DNA of 64,000 nt from assembly GCA_032871835.1 (NCBI GenBank), contig CM065296.1, positions 57,368,186 to 57,432,185 of the forward strand. Reading direction: 5' to 3'. A program made the translations under genes and the position numbers. Positions within the stretch are counted from its first letter, which is position 1; each line of letters starts with the position of its first letter. Source of the DNA: Dipteronia dyeriana. Lineage: Eukaryota; Streptophyta; Magnoliopsida; Sapindales; Sapindaceae. Positions 24,602 through 35,060 of the stretch are shown piece after piece. Below the pieces are notes generated by a model. The model saw only the letters and a program-made list of their open reading frames with translations, made no database searches and was not told where the DNA came from.

Positions 24602-26199
24602 TGAAAAGTCCTCATTTGTTGATTGGCTTATTTCGTGAACAACCACATTGTTGGGGTTCATGTAAGGGTAGCTTATGCTCTCAAGACCTCAAGAGGAGAA
24701 GCATCAAAGGTAAAATTCTTGTGCTTACTTACTCTGAAGAGATAGTTGCACACACTTACATATTTATACATAACTCTTGATCTTACATGTTGAGTGTTTT
24801 CTTGTGTGCATTTTAGTTTAAATGACTCTTGTTGACCTATTTGTATCTTGCTATGAAAGTTGTATGTCATGCTAGGCATTAAAATAGGGTGCAATTTCAT
24901 CACTCTTACACTTATTGTTTTTATGCATTTGAGTGTTGAAAAAATAGGCCTTGCTCTGGTGGTGCGCTACTCGATCAGCGCAACCCACCACCGCAACATT
25001 CACAGTGGACTATCGCTAGTGTTGCGCCACTGGGCTGCGCTGTTGCACCCGCGCATAGTAGAAAAATATGGGCCGTCGCTGGTGATGCGCTACTCGTCTA
25101 GCGCAGCCTCACCAGTACAAACATCCCAGAGAATCTTCACTTGTGTTGCGCTACTGGGATACGCCACTCGTCCAGCGCCTGTTTTAAAAATAGGATGTGC
25201 GCTAGTGGTGCGCTACTAGACTAGCGCACGTCACCAGCGCACATAGAGAAAGCTGGAACATTTTTTCAAAACGACCTCACTTTGTTTGGATCTTATATAT
25301 ATATATATAACTCAATGCCTTAAGGTCGTGTATGAGTTTAGAATATCACTTTTCTTCCTTAGAACACATTTAAAAGGAAAAACACTTCCAAGAACTCATT
25401 TTTAATCACTCAAAGCATTCCCATAAGCATTAAATCTTCATCTTGCATCATCTAAGTTCATTTAGAGTGCATCAATGGATAGGGCTGCTTCATCACATCT
25501 TGTTTGGTTAGTTCTTCACTGTCTTCTTACAAGCTAAGTGTTTTGCTTACTAAACAATCTCTTTAATTAATTGTATTCTCTTAGAATATTTCTAGATACA
25601 AATTAGAGATTGTTGTGATGACATGATTGAGTGTTGTATTGTGATAGCTTCATAAGATTGATTGATCTATGTTTAGCTAAGCTATTTGAACATGTCATTT
25701 ACCACTTGATATCTAGGATTGCATTAATTGTTATCTCATTATCCTAGATAAGCATATAAGGTTTCCTAGCCTTGTTTGTTCATTGAATATCTTTACATAT
25801 TCACTTAGGACACTTTATCTCTTCATTGATAAGTAAGACTTGTGTTGCTTCCGGGAGTAGGTAGCTTAAATCACAAGCAAGATGAACTAGGTTCACTTAT
25901 ACTGGGATTAGGTAGTGGTGAAGGATTAAATCGGGATTAGGTTGTAATTCCTTTATCATTAGTGGATTTGAGGTTCTAGTGTGTCGCACTCATCAGCCCG
26001 TGGTTTTTCCCATTTGGAAGGTTTCCACGTATATCTCAAGTGTTCTTACTATTTCCGCATTTATTACACTTGTGGTATCTTTGTAACTAGATAGGGATAT
26101 TTTCGTCAACTTGACTTTTAACGAAAATTGGGTAAAAGTTAATTAAAATCTATTCACCCCCCCTCTATATTAATATTACACACCATATTATTTGTTTCA
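24602..26199 (+). repeat. Element B 3' LTR
   Basis: 1,598 bp, TGAAAAGTCCTC to TTGTTTCA, collinear with the 5' LTR including the three GC-rich units. The differences I checked are mostly C/T and G/A. Confidence 0.93.
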
Positions 26200-27544
26200 A
26201 TGTCATATACAGATGGATACAGTAAGAGACATGCAATCTAAAGAGTCCATAGATAGCAAATAAAGCTGGGTACTTTATTTGTAGTTAATCTATAGCTGCG
26301 ATCCATTCTGTAATGTACGGTGATTCTATCATGAATCATTCATTTGGAGATATGAGAATGGAGGCACCCTATATGATGTAATCATATGGGACTGGGCCAT
26401 GATCTATATGAATCTCTTACTAAGATCCGTTTACCGATGAGATTCATATATATCAACTAATGATGGCTATATGTGGGTGATCTTAATCTTGAGTGTCTTA
26501 TCGCCTCCTTCAGGTTAGATCATGGTCTTCGATATACCATGGGTGAGGTCGGATGCAGTTCCCGATCAATATACTCCGTATGTTGGGATTGCGGTTTGGC
26601 TAGTGGCTGGGAAGGTTTGTACACAATAGTAGAATCCACTCATTCTTGTGAGAAGTAGATGGTAGTTCCCTTAAGGGTTGATTCGGGGCTTTGACAATAT
26701 GAGCGCTATCCTAATTCCGTGAGCTATCCTAATTCCGTGAGGAATTAGGATTTAGGATTTATTGTCCATTAGAGAATCAACGGTACTTAAAGGATATATG
26801 TAATTAGAGGGGTATAACGGACAATATGATCCAGCTCTAATTATGAACTACTGTGGAGGATCACACCATATGTAATAGCTATATCGATGGACACCGAGTT
26901 GTATCAGTCTGTGTAAAAGCGTCTACAGTTGAGAGAATACAGTTTCGGGTTTTTAGTGGAATAACACCGGAGTTAATAATCAAGGAATATTAATTAAAGA
27001 GTTTAATTAATGATTCCGACGATTATTGGAGCTCAAAATATTGTTGGTCAATTAGGTTCCCTTGCTAGCCCGATCGATTTAGGTAACGAGGGTCACGGTT
27101 AATTAATTGGATTGTCCAATTAATTGTGTTACGAAAGTGACACGTGTTTATTCGGGAATTAATTGAATAATGAGATTATTTAATTAATGAATGTTAATAG
27201 TTAAATTAATTAAATAATTAGATTATTTAATTATATTGATAATTATAAATTATTAATTAACTATTAAATTGAGGGTGTTAGTTGATATACGGATTTAGGT
27301 GAAGATAAAATAATAGGATTATTTTATTTTTACTAAATCATTTATCTTAGTATTTGAAGTTAAGTTTAAATTTAAAATACTTATTATTACTTTTAGTATA
27401 TTAGTTATATTTGAAAAAGATAAATAAAAGATATATATCAATTACTAACATAAGAGATTGTATTGGATAGAAATTGGTATGTGCACATGAAACGTTAGTC
27501 AAAAGAAGAATTTACATATGATGCAAATACTTGATACACACATA

Positions 27545-27581
<37 letters not shown>

Positions 27582-27869
27582 TTTTTCTTCTTGGGTGTGT
27601 GGTTTACAAAAACATATATATATTTGTGAAAAAGCAAGAGCAAGGAGATAGTGATATATATATATTTGTGGAAAAAGTAATTGCGTAAGATATATATATA
27701 TATATATAGACTTTTCTTCTTGGGTGTGTGGTTCACAAAAACATATATATATATTTGTGAAAAAGCAAGAGCAAGGAGATAGTGATATATATATATTTGT
27801 GGAAAAAGTAATTGCGTAAGATATATATATATATATTTAAGAAAAAACAAAAGCGAGGCGAGAGAGTCT

Positions 27870-27916
<47 letters not shown>

Positions 27917-28548
27917 GAAAAAAGGAAGCAGGCATGATATAAATATATATTGTTTCATGTTTTGTGTGTTTGGGAAACGAATAGAAGAAAGATTTTCTTC
28001 AATTCTCTTTACATCCTCCATTCAAGTTCCTTAGACCGTGACGTGCCCACACGCAGTTACCAATCCCGGGAGATAGCAAGAAAGATCGAGTGGTTCAGAC
28101 AGGAGCACATCGTAAAGTGAAGGAGCTTCCAATTGTTGGTAAGATTGGTTCAGACAGGAGCATATTGAAAAGTTAAGGAGCCTCCAAACGTTGATAAGAT
28201 TTTCTTCTTGATTATATCGATTTCAATTTCCTGTGTTTACATATTGTATGTATTAGTTTCGAAAAATAATTACGATCCCAAGTTTACTGGTCCCAGATAC
28301 AGATTATGATCTATATTAAAATTTTAAAACCTAGTTTCGCTACGTAACCGTTGAACGGGGTTCTAACAATATCTTGTGTCAACTTTTCTCTATCCCTATC
28401 TCTCTTATATTTGTATTTATTATTTGAATACTATATATAGAACTTTATATGTAAGTTGACTTCCGTACTATAATAAAATTGTGTATGAGTTATGGTTGCT
28501 TGTTTGTATCACACTTTACTTGTTTTATATATTGATTAAGTGTCTTTA

Positions 28549-28597
<49 letters not shown>

Positions 28598-28715
28598 GAT
28601 ATAATAAATCTAGAGGGACGAACTTTTGTTTGTTTCTAAGGAAGTCGAAAAAGGTGTCTAACCTATCCCCCCCCTTTAGGTTAGCCTTAAGCATTTAACC
28701 GTGTTTGTATTTTCA

Positions 28716-28729
28716 ATTGGTATCAGAGC
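28716..28729 (+). promoter_or_regulatory. Primer-binding site of element C
   Basis: ATTGGTATCAGAGC follows the LTR end at 28715, a perfect initiator-Met type site. Confidence 0.88.
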
Positions 28730-28798
28730 AAGACACTAGATTGTACTTAGTAAGAATCCAGGTGATACATTCATTGTATTTGCAAAGCTTTTGAAGTC

Positions 28799-29585
28799 AT
28801 GAGTTTACAAGATGATGTAATGTCGGAAGAAGCCTCAAATACTAGGCCACCATTACTTCGAGGCACTAACTATGGGTATTGGAAGTTAAGGATGAAAGCC
28901 TACATCCGCTCTATTGATGAGAGGGCATTGATGGTAGTAGAAGAAGGTTATAGTCCTCCTACCAAGGTTCAAGAGGATGGAACCATGATACTTAAGCCAA
29001 TGAGTGAATGGACAACGAATGAGTTTGAGGTTGCTAAATGGAACCATCGTGCTATGAATGCCATCTTTGGAGGAGTTGATGGGCATCAATTCTCCTACAT
29101 TCAAAATCTTGAATCCGTAAAGGAGGCTTGGGATACTCTCCAAGTTACTAATGATCCGTTAAGTGTGTCTAGTGTTAGGAATCTTCTTAACTCTCATAAT
29201 GGTGAAGACGACTAGGTAGTTGAAGAGGAGCTCTTTAAAGCACCATTTCCTACTCTCTTGGATGAAGTCGTGAATGACAAGAAACCACACAAGAAGAGAA
29301 GATCAAAAGCCAAGAAGAAGTTGACAAACAAGGTATCTTTGCAAACTCCTAGTGAAGCTAGTTCAACTCCAAAATGTACAATCTCATCTTTTATTCCAAT
29401 TTGCCATTATTGCAACACAATAAGCCACATTAAGCCTAGGTGTTATAAATTTATTGAAAACTGAAAATTAGGAAATGAATCTAGAGATGAAGAGATTAAA
29501 CTTCAACTTGAACATGCTAAGGCTTTGAAAGTTGAAAAACATGATAATATTGCTATGCATGAAAAGAAGTCATGGAGTAGAAAGA
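28799..29585 (+). pseudogene. gag: Element C gag, internally deleted
   Basis: Starts MSLQDDVMSEEASNTRPPLL at 28799. The core reads WKLRMKAYIRSIDERA, TNEFEVAKWNHRAMNAI and VKEAWDTLQ, close to element B gag. After TLQVTND the text jumps to SVRNLLNSHNGEDD and a TAG at 29213-29215, so the central gag segment is missing. The CCHC knuckle (CHYCNTISHIKPRC) is intact at about 29402-29443. The sequence then runs directly into the last 19 bp of the 3' LTR (29586-29604), so all of pol has been deleted. Confidence 0.85.
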
Positions 29586-29604
29586 AACCATGTTTGTATT
29601 TTCA

Positions 29605-29747
29605 AAAAGATGTCCACAAACACCTCTTGGAAGATTTTCCTGACTTCAGAATTACATATTCGAGATATCCAACAACATTATAGCGTCGGTCATAGAGCTG
29701 GCTTCAAGCTCTTCCAAGTTTATATGGTGATGGTTCAGCCAAATTAA
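29605..29747 (+). pseudogene. 3' part of small gene copy 3
   Basis: After the second AAAAG target copy, ATG 29610 opens MSTNTSWKIFLTSELHIRD, followed by AGFKLFQ and a stop at 29745-29747. It is in frame with the part at 4105-4203. The SWK-x-F-x-T-x2-LH-x-RDI and AGF-x2-F blocks match copy 2 at 2271-2600. A host gene of about 80 codons is therefore split by 25.4 kb of nested elements. Confidence 0.65.
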
Positions 29748-30926
29748 AAATGGGAAAAGCTCAGTTCACTATAAAATCAATCTACTTTGTACAATAGCGT
29801 CTGATTTGTATTATTTTTTGCTTTCTAAAGTGTGGTTGTTTTTAAACTTACCAATGAATATGAACCGTGTTTCTTATTTTCCAATTCATGAATTCTATTG
29901 TAATGCGTGATTGGTAAACAACTATTCATTTTTAAATCTTGTTTTCAGACATTACAAAAAACTATTATGTTACGGTCACGCATTTTACAGTGTGTTTTTT
30001 TTTACATATGCTACAAACTATTGACTTGTGTTTGTGTTTGTTGTGCGGCTATGGACTATGCAAAGATTGTTTTTCTCGATTTAAAATGGGACAATATTAA
30101 TCCCAATGGATCAAAGACTATCGAGCCTCGTTGATTTTTTTTTTGTTTAACATTATAACCAAAGAAAATTTTACATTAATATGTCACAATACTTACCAAT
30201 GATCAAAACTATTGTGCTATGGTTATGCATTTTACCATGTTACTATATGTTACATATGCTAAAACTATTGACTTGTGTTTGTGTTTGTTGTTCGGTTTTG
30301 GACTACGCAAAGATAGGGACATCTAACATCACTTTTTTGGAAACCTAGAAGTTTGTTAAATTAATTCAAAACTATTTCAATTGAGCATAACAATGAAACA
30401 ACATCAAAAGAAGTGTACGACATTTTAAAAGTATATGACGGATACAAGGTGTTCGTAGAAAAGAGAGGTTGTTGGCATATCTTCTTTCTACATGACTGGG
30501 AACAGCTTTTGAGCAAACGATGTGAAAGCTGGTTCAAGATCAAGACCATGTTATGAAAAAAATCTTCCTATAATCGGTATTCAATATAGGTGATTTACAA
30601 ACTTTTTTGTTACTGTAGGTCATGAAAATGGATTCGAAGCTTTCAGAGACTAAGCAAAGACGGTTTATCGGGACATGAAATTGGATGATTATCGGTTAGC
30701 GTGAAAGACAAGTTGGTGGAAAAAATAAAAATATCTTTCAATTTGAAAATAATCATAATTATCTAGTTTTAGTTGGGTAATCAACTGAACATGTATTGGA
30801 AAATTACTTTGGCATGATTGTATCAAAAAAATAAATAATAATAGACCAATCCCCTACAAAAAATGTCATAATTTGATTTTAAAGTAACACCGGGATCCAG
30901 CAACCGATAAATTTTTCAAGCAACAT
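29748..30926. other. Decayed relatives of the small-gene family and a direct repeat
   Basis: Two related blocks start at 29956 and 30205 (ACTATT, then TTGACTTGTGTTTGTG, then a DYAK-coding string GACTAYGCAAAGAT). In the first a short reading AMDYAKIVFLDLKWDNI runs to a TGA at 30132-30134. At 30399-30555 the frame SKEVYDILKVYDGYKVF continues to WHIFFLHDWEQLL and a TGA. At about 30617-30705 GHENGFEAFRD, a stop, and AKTVYRDMKLDDYRLA resemble the tail of the ORF at 808-1152 (GH..GF..RDYAK). An AG at 30616 could be an old splice acceptor. None is an intact gene. Confidence 0.45.
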
Positions 30927-30935
30927 AAACAAATA

Positions 30936-31137
30936 GAGTCCATTTTTGCTTACCCCCTTTCAACCAAGGGGGGTGAGCATTACCCCCCTCCTAAAAACAT
31001 GACATGTGTCTATTGGGGATAAAATTGTCTAAAAGATAAAGGATTTAGACAAATTTATCTCTCTATGGACATATGTCAAGTTTTTAGGATGCGGTAATGC
31101 TCACCCCCCTTGAAAGGGGGTAAACAAAAGTGAACTC
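30936..31137. mobile_element. Mutator-type MITE, 202 bp
   Basis: Long imperfect terminal inverted repeats of about 70 bp: one end begins GAGTCCATTTTTGCTTACC and the other, read on the minus strand, GAGTTCACTTTTGTTTACC. Each arm itself contains a CCCCCTTTCAA/GGGGGG palindrome followed by TGAGCATTACC. A perfect 9-bp TSD, AAACAAATA, lies at 30927-30935 and 31138-31146, the length made by Mutator-like transposases. It has no coding capacity. Confidence 0.88.
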
Positions 31138-31146
31138 AAACAAATA

Positions 31147-31739
31147 TCACTATCCATTTAGTATATACAATCACTGTGGCAAACCAATAATGACAACTCC
31201 TATTTGTGTTATTCTCTTTATTATGGGCAATCTTGTAAGTATAACTTTTTTGAGTTATTAAGAAGCGTAAAAGGTCTTTTTGGGTTATCAGTTTATCATG
31301 ATTAATTGAAACCCTAACAAAAAGAAAAAACAAACATTCATCATGTTCGTGGCAGTAATCATATTCTTCATCTTCGTAAATCTTGTGAAAGGTCTTAGGG
31401 CTTAAGAAATTTGATGCTGCATAGATTTTCACTTTGAAGAGGTGAGTAAATATTTGATTATTCATACTAAAGATTACATTTAGGGTTTATTTGTCGTAAT
31501 AAAAATAACAAATTGTTGGCGTTACTTGTCGATTTATTACCCACAATTTATATATGTTGTGTTACCTATGTGTTGTTTGTTTCTTTCGTATGATGCTTGT
31601 TTAATTCAACACGAGAGAATTTTAAATTTGTGTGTTGTTTGTTTCACCATATGATGCTTGTTTAAGTCAATAATCAACATTGACCTACTGAGGCTGGAGT
31701 TTAAATTTATGTTTTTTTAGGGATTTCATAATCAATATT
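31147..31739. other. Intergenic DNA
   Basis: AT-rich; I see no gene. TGTTGTTTGTTTC-type phrases recur at about 31571 and 31633 with ATGATGCTTGTTTAA, a small direct repeat about 60 bp apart. Confidence 0.35.
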
Positions 31740-31994
31740 ATGCCACATCATAAGAGAGTACTTGAAATCACAGTTGAAGCTTCACACTGTGAAGATCAAA
31801 ATGAAGAGCATGTTAAAGCATTGTATAATGAAGATAGTCTGGGTGGATATCACGTGTGCTACGAAATCAAGTGGTGGAAGCCTTTGAGAACTCAGGATGT
31901 TACGAAGAATCATCTTCATGTGGATCATGAATTGGACATAATGCTAAGGGCAAGCTCTTTTGATTGGATAATTTTTTTTTATATAGGGAAATAA
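31740..31994 (+). CDS. Hypothetical 84-codon ORF
   Basis: Open from ATG 31740 (MPHHKRVLEITVEASHCED) to 31994. It is hydrophilic for 70 residues with an acidic middle, then ends in a short hydrophobic stretch that is read through an AT-rich run and may be non-coding. I do not recognise it. It lies upstream of the plant-mobile-domain pseudogene on the same strand and could be an exon of that gene, but no motif supports this. Confidence 0.25.
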   Translation: MPHHKRVLEITVEASHCEDQNEEHVKALYNEDSLGGYHVCYEIKWWKPLRTQDVTKNHLHVDHELDIMLRASSFDWIIFFYIGK

Positions 31995-32422
31995 GTGATT
32001 TGACAAAAAAGTTTGTGATCAGTACAATTCAGTTTTTCATTTCAAAATCTAGTATTATTGTCGGGAATAAACAAAAAAATTCATGTGAATCCTCAGTTAA
32101 TGTTGTTTTGTGATATTTCTATTGTTTGTTTGACAATCATACAATCATTAATTATACTGTACTATATTTGAATGCCATATGTATTTTTTTTGTTATCTGT
32201 CTGCTGTGAATGACGATCATACATTCATTTTTTTGTTACTGTACGATAAGTAGATTTCTATATGTATTTTTGTTGTGCTTGAAAAAACCATTGTACGATA
32301 ACTAGTATACTAGTTTGTCGTAGGTTTTTAATTAATTTGTTTATTGACATACAGCCTCTTGACAAGGAAATAAGGGGCTGCGGAAATTGTTCATTTGTGA
32401 ATCCTAGTACAAAGAATAGCCT

Positions 32423-32810
32423 GTGAAGAATAAGGTTTCTGAAGCTGGTTTTGGCAAGTTTATGAAGGTTTTTGGAAAGGATTTATCAACCAGAAAGCGA
32501 ACAATTATCATGGGCCTAGCCGACCGGTGGTTGGATACCACACATACCTTCCATTTCAATGAAATCGGAGAGATGTCGTTCCCCCCAACAAATTTCAATG
32601 CAATTAGGGGAATACCAGTTTGTTGAAAGTCTCTTGTGTACGACATGGATGCTTACAAGGAGAGAGATGAGCTCATCAAGTGGTTTGGAGACCCGATGAC
32701 TAATATTAAAAAGAAGATGGTTACTTTTTCGGAGTTGTATAACGCATATACAAGATTCAGGGGAAGGAAAATCGCGAGGAGAATGTTGCAAGATTTACAA
32801 GGGTGTTCAT
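32423..32810 (+). pseudogene. Plant mobile domain (PMD) protein fragment, cut by an A-family LTR
   Basis: Reading SEAGFGKFMKVF, LADRWLDTTHTFHFNEIGEM and FPPTNFNAIRGIPV gives the order of the plant mobile domain start, where the consensus is a W-x2-[DE]-T-[HN]-TFH-x5-GEM-like run. A TGA at 32624-32626 interrupts it, and the same frame continues with YKERDELIKWFGD and FRGRKIARRMLQDLQGCS until the A LTR starts at 32811. There is no ATG start; a stop lies at 32417-32419. PMD proteins include the Arabidopsis MAIN/MAIL proteins and many transposon-carried copies. Whether this is a host or TE-borne copy cannot be told. Confidence 0.65.
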
Positions 32811-34581
32811 TGTTGGGGTCTATGCACTAAAGAAGTAATTTGTAAATGGATTTATGAAATAAATAAAAGGAAAAGTTCAATTCATTTTTGTTGTGTTGTT
32901 TATTATATATCTTGTGCATAAATTTAACATCCAAGATTGCCGGATGTAATCTCGAACTGTGTATATGAGTGTCATACAGAGATGGATATAGTAAGAGACG
33001 TGTAATCTAAAGAGTCCATAGATAACAAACAAAGCTGTGTACTTTTTTTGTGGTCAATCTATAGTTGCGGTCCATTCTGTAATGTACGGTGATTCTATCC
33101 TGAATCGTTCATATGGAGATATGAGAATGGAGGCACCTTGTATGATGTGATCATATAAGACTAGGCCATGATCTATATGAATCTCTCACCAAGATCCGTT
33201 TACCGATGAGATTCATATATATCAACTAATGATGGCTATATATGGGTGATCTTAATCATGAGTGTCTTATCGACCCCTTTAGGTTAGATTGTGGTATTTG
33301 ATATACGGTGGGTAAGGTCAGATGAAGTTCCCTATCAATATGCTCAGTATGCTGGGATTACGGTTTGGCTTGTGGTTGGAAAGATTTGTACACAATAGTG
33401 GAATCCAGTCCTTCTTGTGAGAAGTAGATCGTAGTTCTCTTAAGGGTTGATTCGGGGCTTGGACAATATGAGCGCTCTCTTAATTCCATGAGGAAATAAG
33501 ATTTATTGTTCATTACAGAATCAACGGCACTTAAAGGATATATGTAATTAGGGGGTTAAATGGACAATATGACCTAGCTCTAATCATGAACTACTGTGGA
33601 GGATCACACCATATGTAATAGCTATATCGATGGACACTGAGTTGTATCGGTCTGTGTAAAAGCGTCTGCAGTTGAGAGAGTGCAGCTTCGGGTTTTTAGT
33701 GGAATAACACCGAAGTTAATAATCAAGGAATATTAATTAAAGGGTTTAGTTAATGATTCTGAGGATTATTGGAGCTCAAAATACTGTGGTTTCATTAGGT
33801 CCCCTTGCTAGCCCGATCGACTTAGGTAACAAGGGTCACGGTTAATTAATTGGATTGTCCAATTAATTGTTGACACGTATATATATTCAGGAATTAATTG
33901 AATAATAATATTATTTAATTATTGAAATTTAATAGTTAAATTAATTAAATAATTATATTATTTAATTATATTGATAATTCTGAATTATTAATTAACTATT
34001 AATTGGAGGGTGTTAGTTGATATATGGATTTAGGTGAAGATAAAATAATAGGATTATTTTATATTACTAAATCATTTATCTAAGTATTTGAATTTAAGTT
34101 TAAATTTAAAATACTTGTTATCACTTTTAATATATTAGATATATTTGAAAAGGATAATTAAAAAATATATATCAATTATAACACAAGAGATTGCATTGGA
34201 TGCAAATTGGTGTGTAAACATATATAAGTGTTTGTATAGGATAAAAATAAGAATATATATATATATAAGTGCAAGCGCAATTTTGAAAAAAAAAAGGGTG
34301 CGTTGACTTTATGTAAAAAATAAAAATGCACAACAAAGTTTTTATATATATACACACGCAAGTGGACGCGTGAGGCATACAAAATATAGATATATACAAT
34401 CAGTGTTGGTATTAAATGCAAAGAAAAACAAACAGATATTGGTTTTTGCATATGATGCAAAGGCGTGTGATATATATTTTTGTGGAAAAATAGTGCAAGT
34501 GTGCGTTTGTATAAAGAAGAGAAATTAAGTTTGGGTGTGCACGATTTAAAATGGTCGTGCACTGTTAACGCAAACTAGAAA

Positions 34582-34612
<31 letters not shown>

Positions 34613-34680
34613 GATATATATTAACTTCTAGAATTGTTCTAGTTAATTTTCTCTTAGAAGAAAGAGTTTATTCAATTCTC
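32811..34680 (+). repeat. Partial family A LTR in the PMD fragment
   Basis: Begins TGTTGGGGTCTATGC at 32811 and follows the element A LTR for about 1.87 kb, stopping about 370 bp before its end at TTCAATTCTC. The next base pairs belong to a minus-strand G element. The 5-bp site before it is TTCAT; no partner was found. An (AT)n run lies at 34585-34618. Confidence 0.85.
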
Positions 34681-35060
34681 CTACTGGGAATTTCAGGATG
34701 TTGTGGTAGATGTAAAGATCCTCTTTAAAGGATGATAAAAATGACCTTCCTAATATTGCATTGTAGGTCGAGGGGGTATCTACCACCATGAAGTCTGTCA
34801 CGATAATCTGCTGAAGAGGTGTGTCACCGATGATCACTGGTAGGATTTTTGACCCTACGGGTATGATTGAGTCCCCAGTGAACCCATACAGTGGGGTGGT
34901 GCAACTATTGTAACACAACTATTTCAAGTTAAGTTTTTCCAAGGTGTCTTTAAATAGAACGTTGACAATGTTGCTTGTGTCGATGAGCACTCGGTGTACC
35001 ATGCAGTTGGAAATTTGTATTGTTATCACCATCGAATCATCATGAGGTTGTACGATGTTG
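34677..35060 (-). pseudogene. pol: G1 protease region, broken
   Basis: Aspartic protease segment: VLIDTSNIVNVLF (normal family text has DTG; here Gly is Ser), LFKDTLEKLNL, then a TAG where the plus copy has CAG, then YGFTGDSIIPVG and NAILGRSFLSSFKEDL. It ends at the junction with the A LTR. Confidence 0.8.

Larger units (their letters stand above)
16499..26199 (+). mobile_element. Element B: full-length SIRE/Maximus-like copia
   Basis: 9,701 bp with both LTRs, PBS, gag with two zinc knuckles, PR, IN, RT, RNase H, a 1.2-kb spacer and a polypurine tract. It is inserted in the element A 3' LTR, and the flanks are GTGTC (16494-16498) and ATGTC (26200-26204), a TSD with one change. The first 190 bases of the two LTRs show nine mismatches by eye, eight of them transitions. 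It is the youngest layer of the nest and the best preserved element, but still has several stops and frame changes. Confidence 0.93.
8729..28368 (+). mobile_element. Element A: full-length Tork/Angela-like copia, with element B inside its 3' LTR
   Basis: Both LTRs, the PBS, gag, protease, integrase, reverse transcriptase, RNase H and the polypurine tract are present in copia order. A perfect TSD (ATATC) lies at 8724-8728 and 28369-28373. Without the 9.7-kb element B the length is about 9.9 kb. The LTRs differ by a few percent plus small indels. The coding part has many stops and frameshifts, so the element is dead. Confidence 0.92.
16336..28368 (+). repeat. Element A 3' LTR, split by element B
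   Basis: LTR parts at 16336-16498 and 26200-28368. The first bases have decayed (TT for TG). It ends TTCTAACA at 28368. Compared with the 5' LTR it carries an 18-bp tandem duplication (GCTATCCTAATTCCGTGA at 26705-26722 and 26723-26740) and a roughly 129-bp tandem duplication between (AT)n runs (units beginning near 27579 and 27708). Confidence 0.9.
4204..28715 (+). repeat. Element C 5' LTR, in three pieces
   Basis: LTR sequence lies at 4204-6046, 8264-8728 and 28374-28715; the gaps are a D solo LTR and element A with their duplicated target bases. Removing them gives an LTR of about 2.65 kb. It starts TGTTAGGTTTTAG and ends GTGTTTGTATTTTCA, followed at once by the PBS. The downstream part shares wording with the element B LTR (a TAGTGGATT block, then a TTTGGAGG block), which supports relatedness to B. 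An (AT)n run lies at about 28551-28594. Confidence 0.75.
4204..29604 (+). mobile_element. Element C: SIRE-like copia retrotransposon, internally deleted, host of a nest
   Basis: The ends are fixed by a perfect 5-bp TSD (AAAAG at 4199-4203 and 29605-29609), a TG start at 4204 and a CA end at 29604. What remains is the 5' LTR (in three pieces), a PBS at 28716, a truncated gag, and a 19-bp remnant of the 3' LTR (29586-29604) that matches the 5' LTR end at 28697-28715 with one mismatch. PR, IN, RT, RNase H and nearly all of the 3' LTR are gone. Inserted within it are a D solo LTR and element A, which carries element B. It is the oldest insertion of the nest, because everything else interrupts it. 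Confidence 0.85.

Noticed and set aside
28716..28729. tRNA gene remnant
   Set aside because: The match to initiator-Met tRNA is only the short primer-binding site after an LTR.
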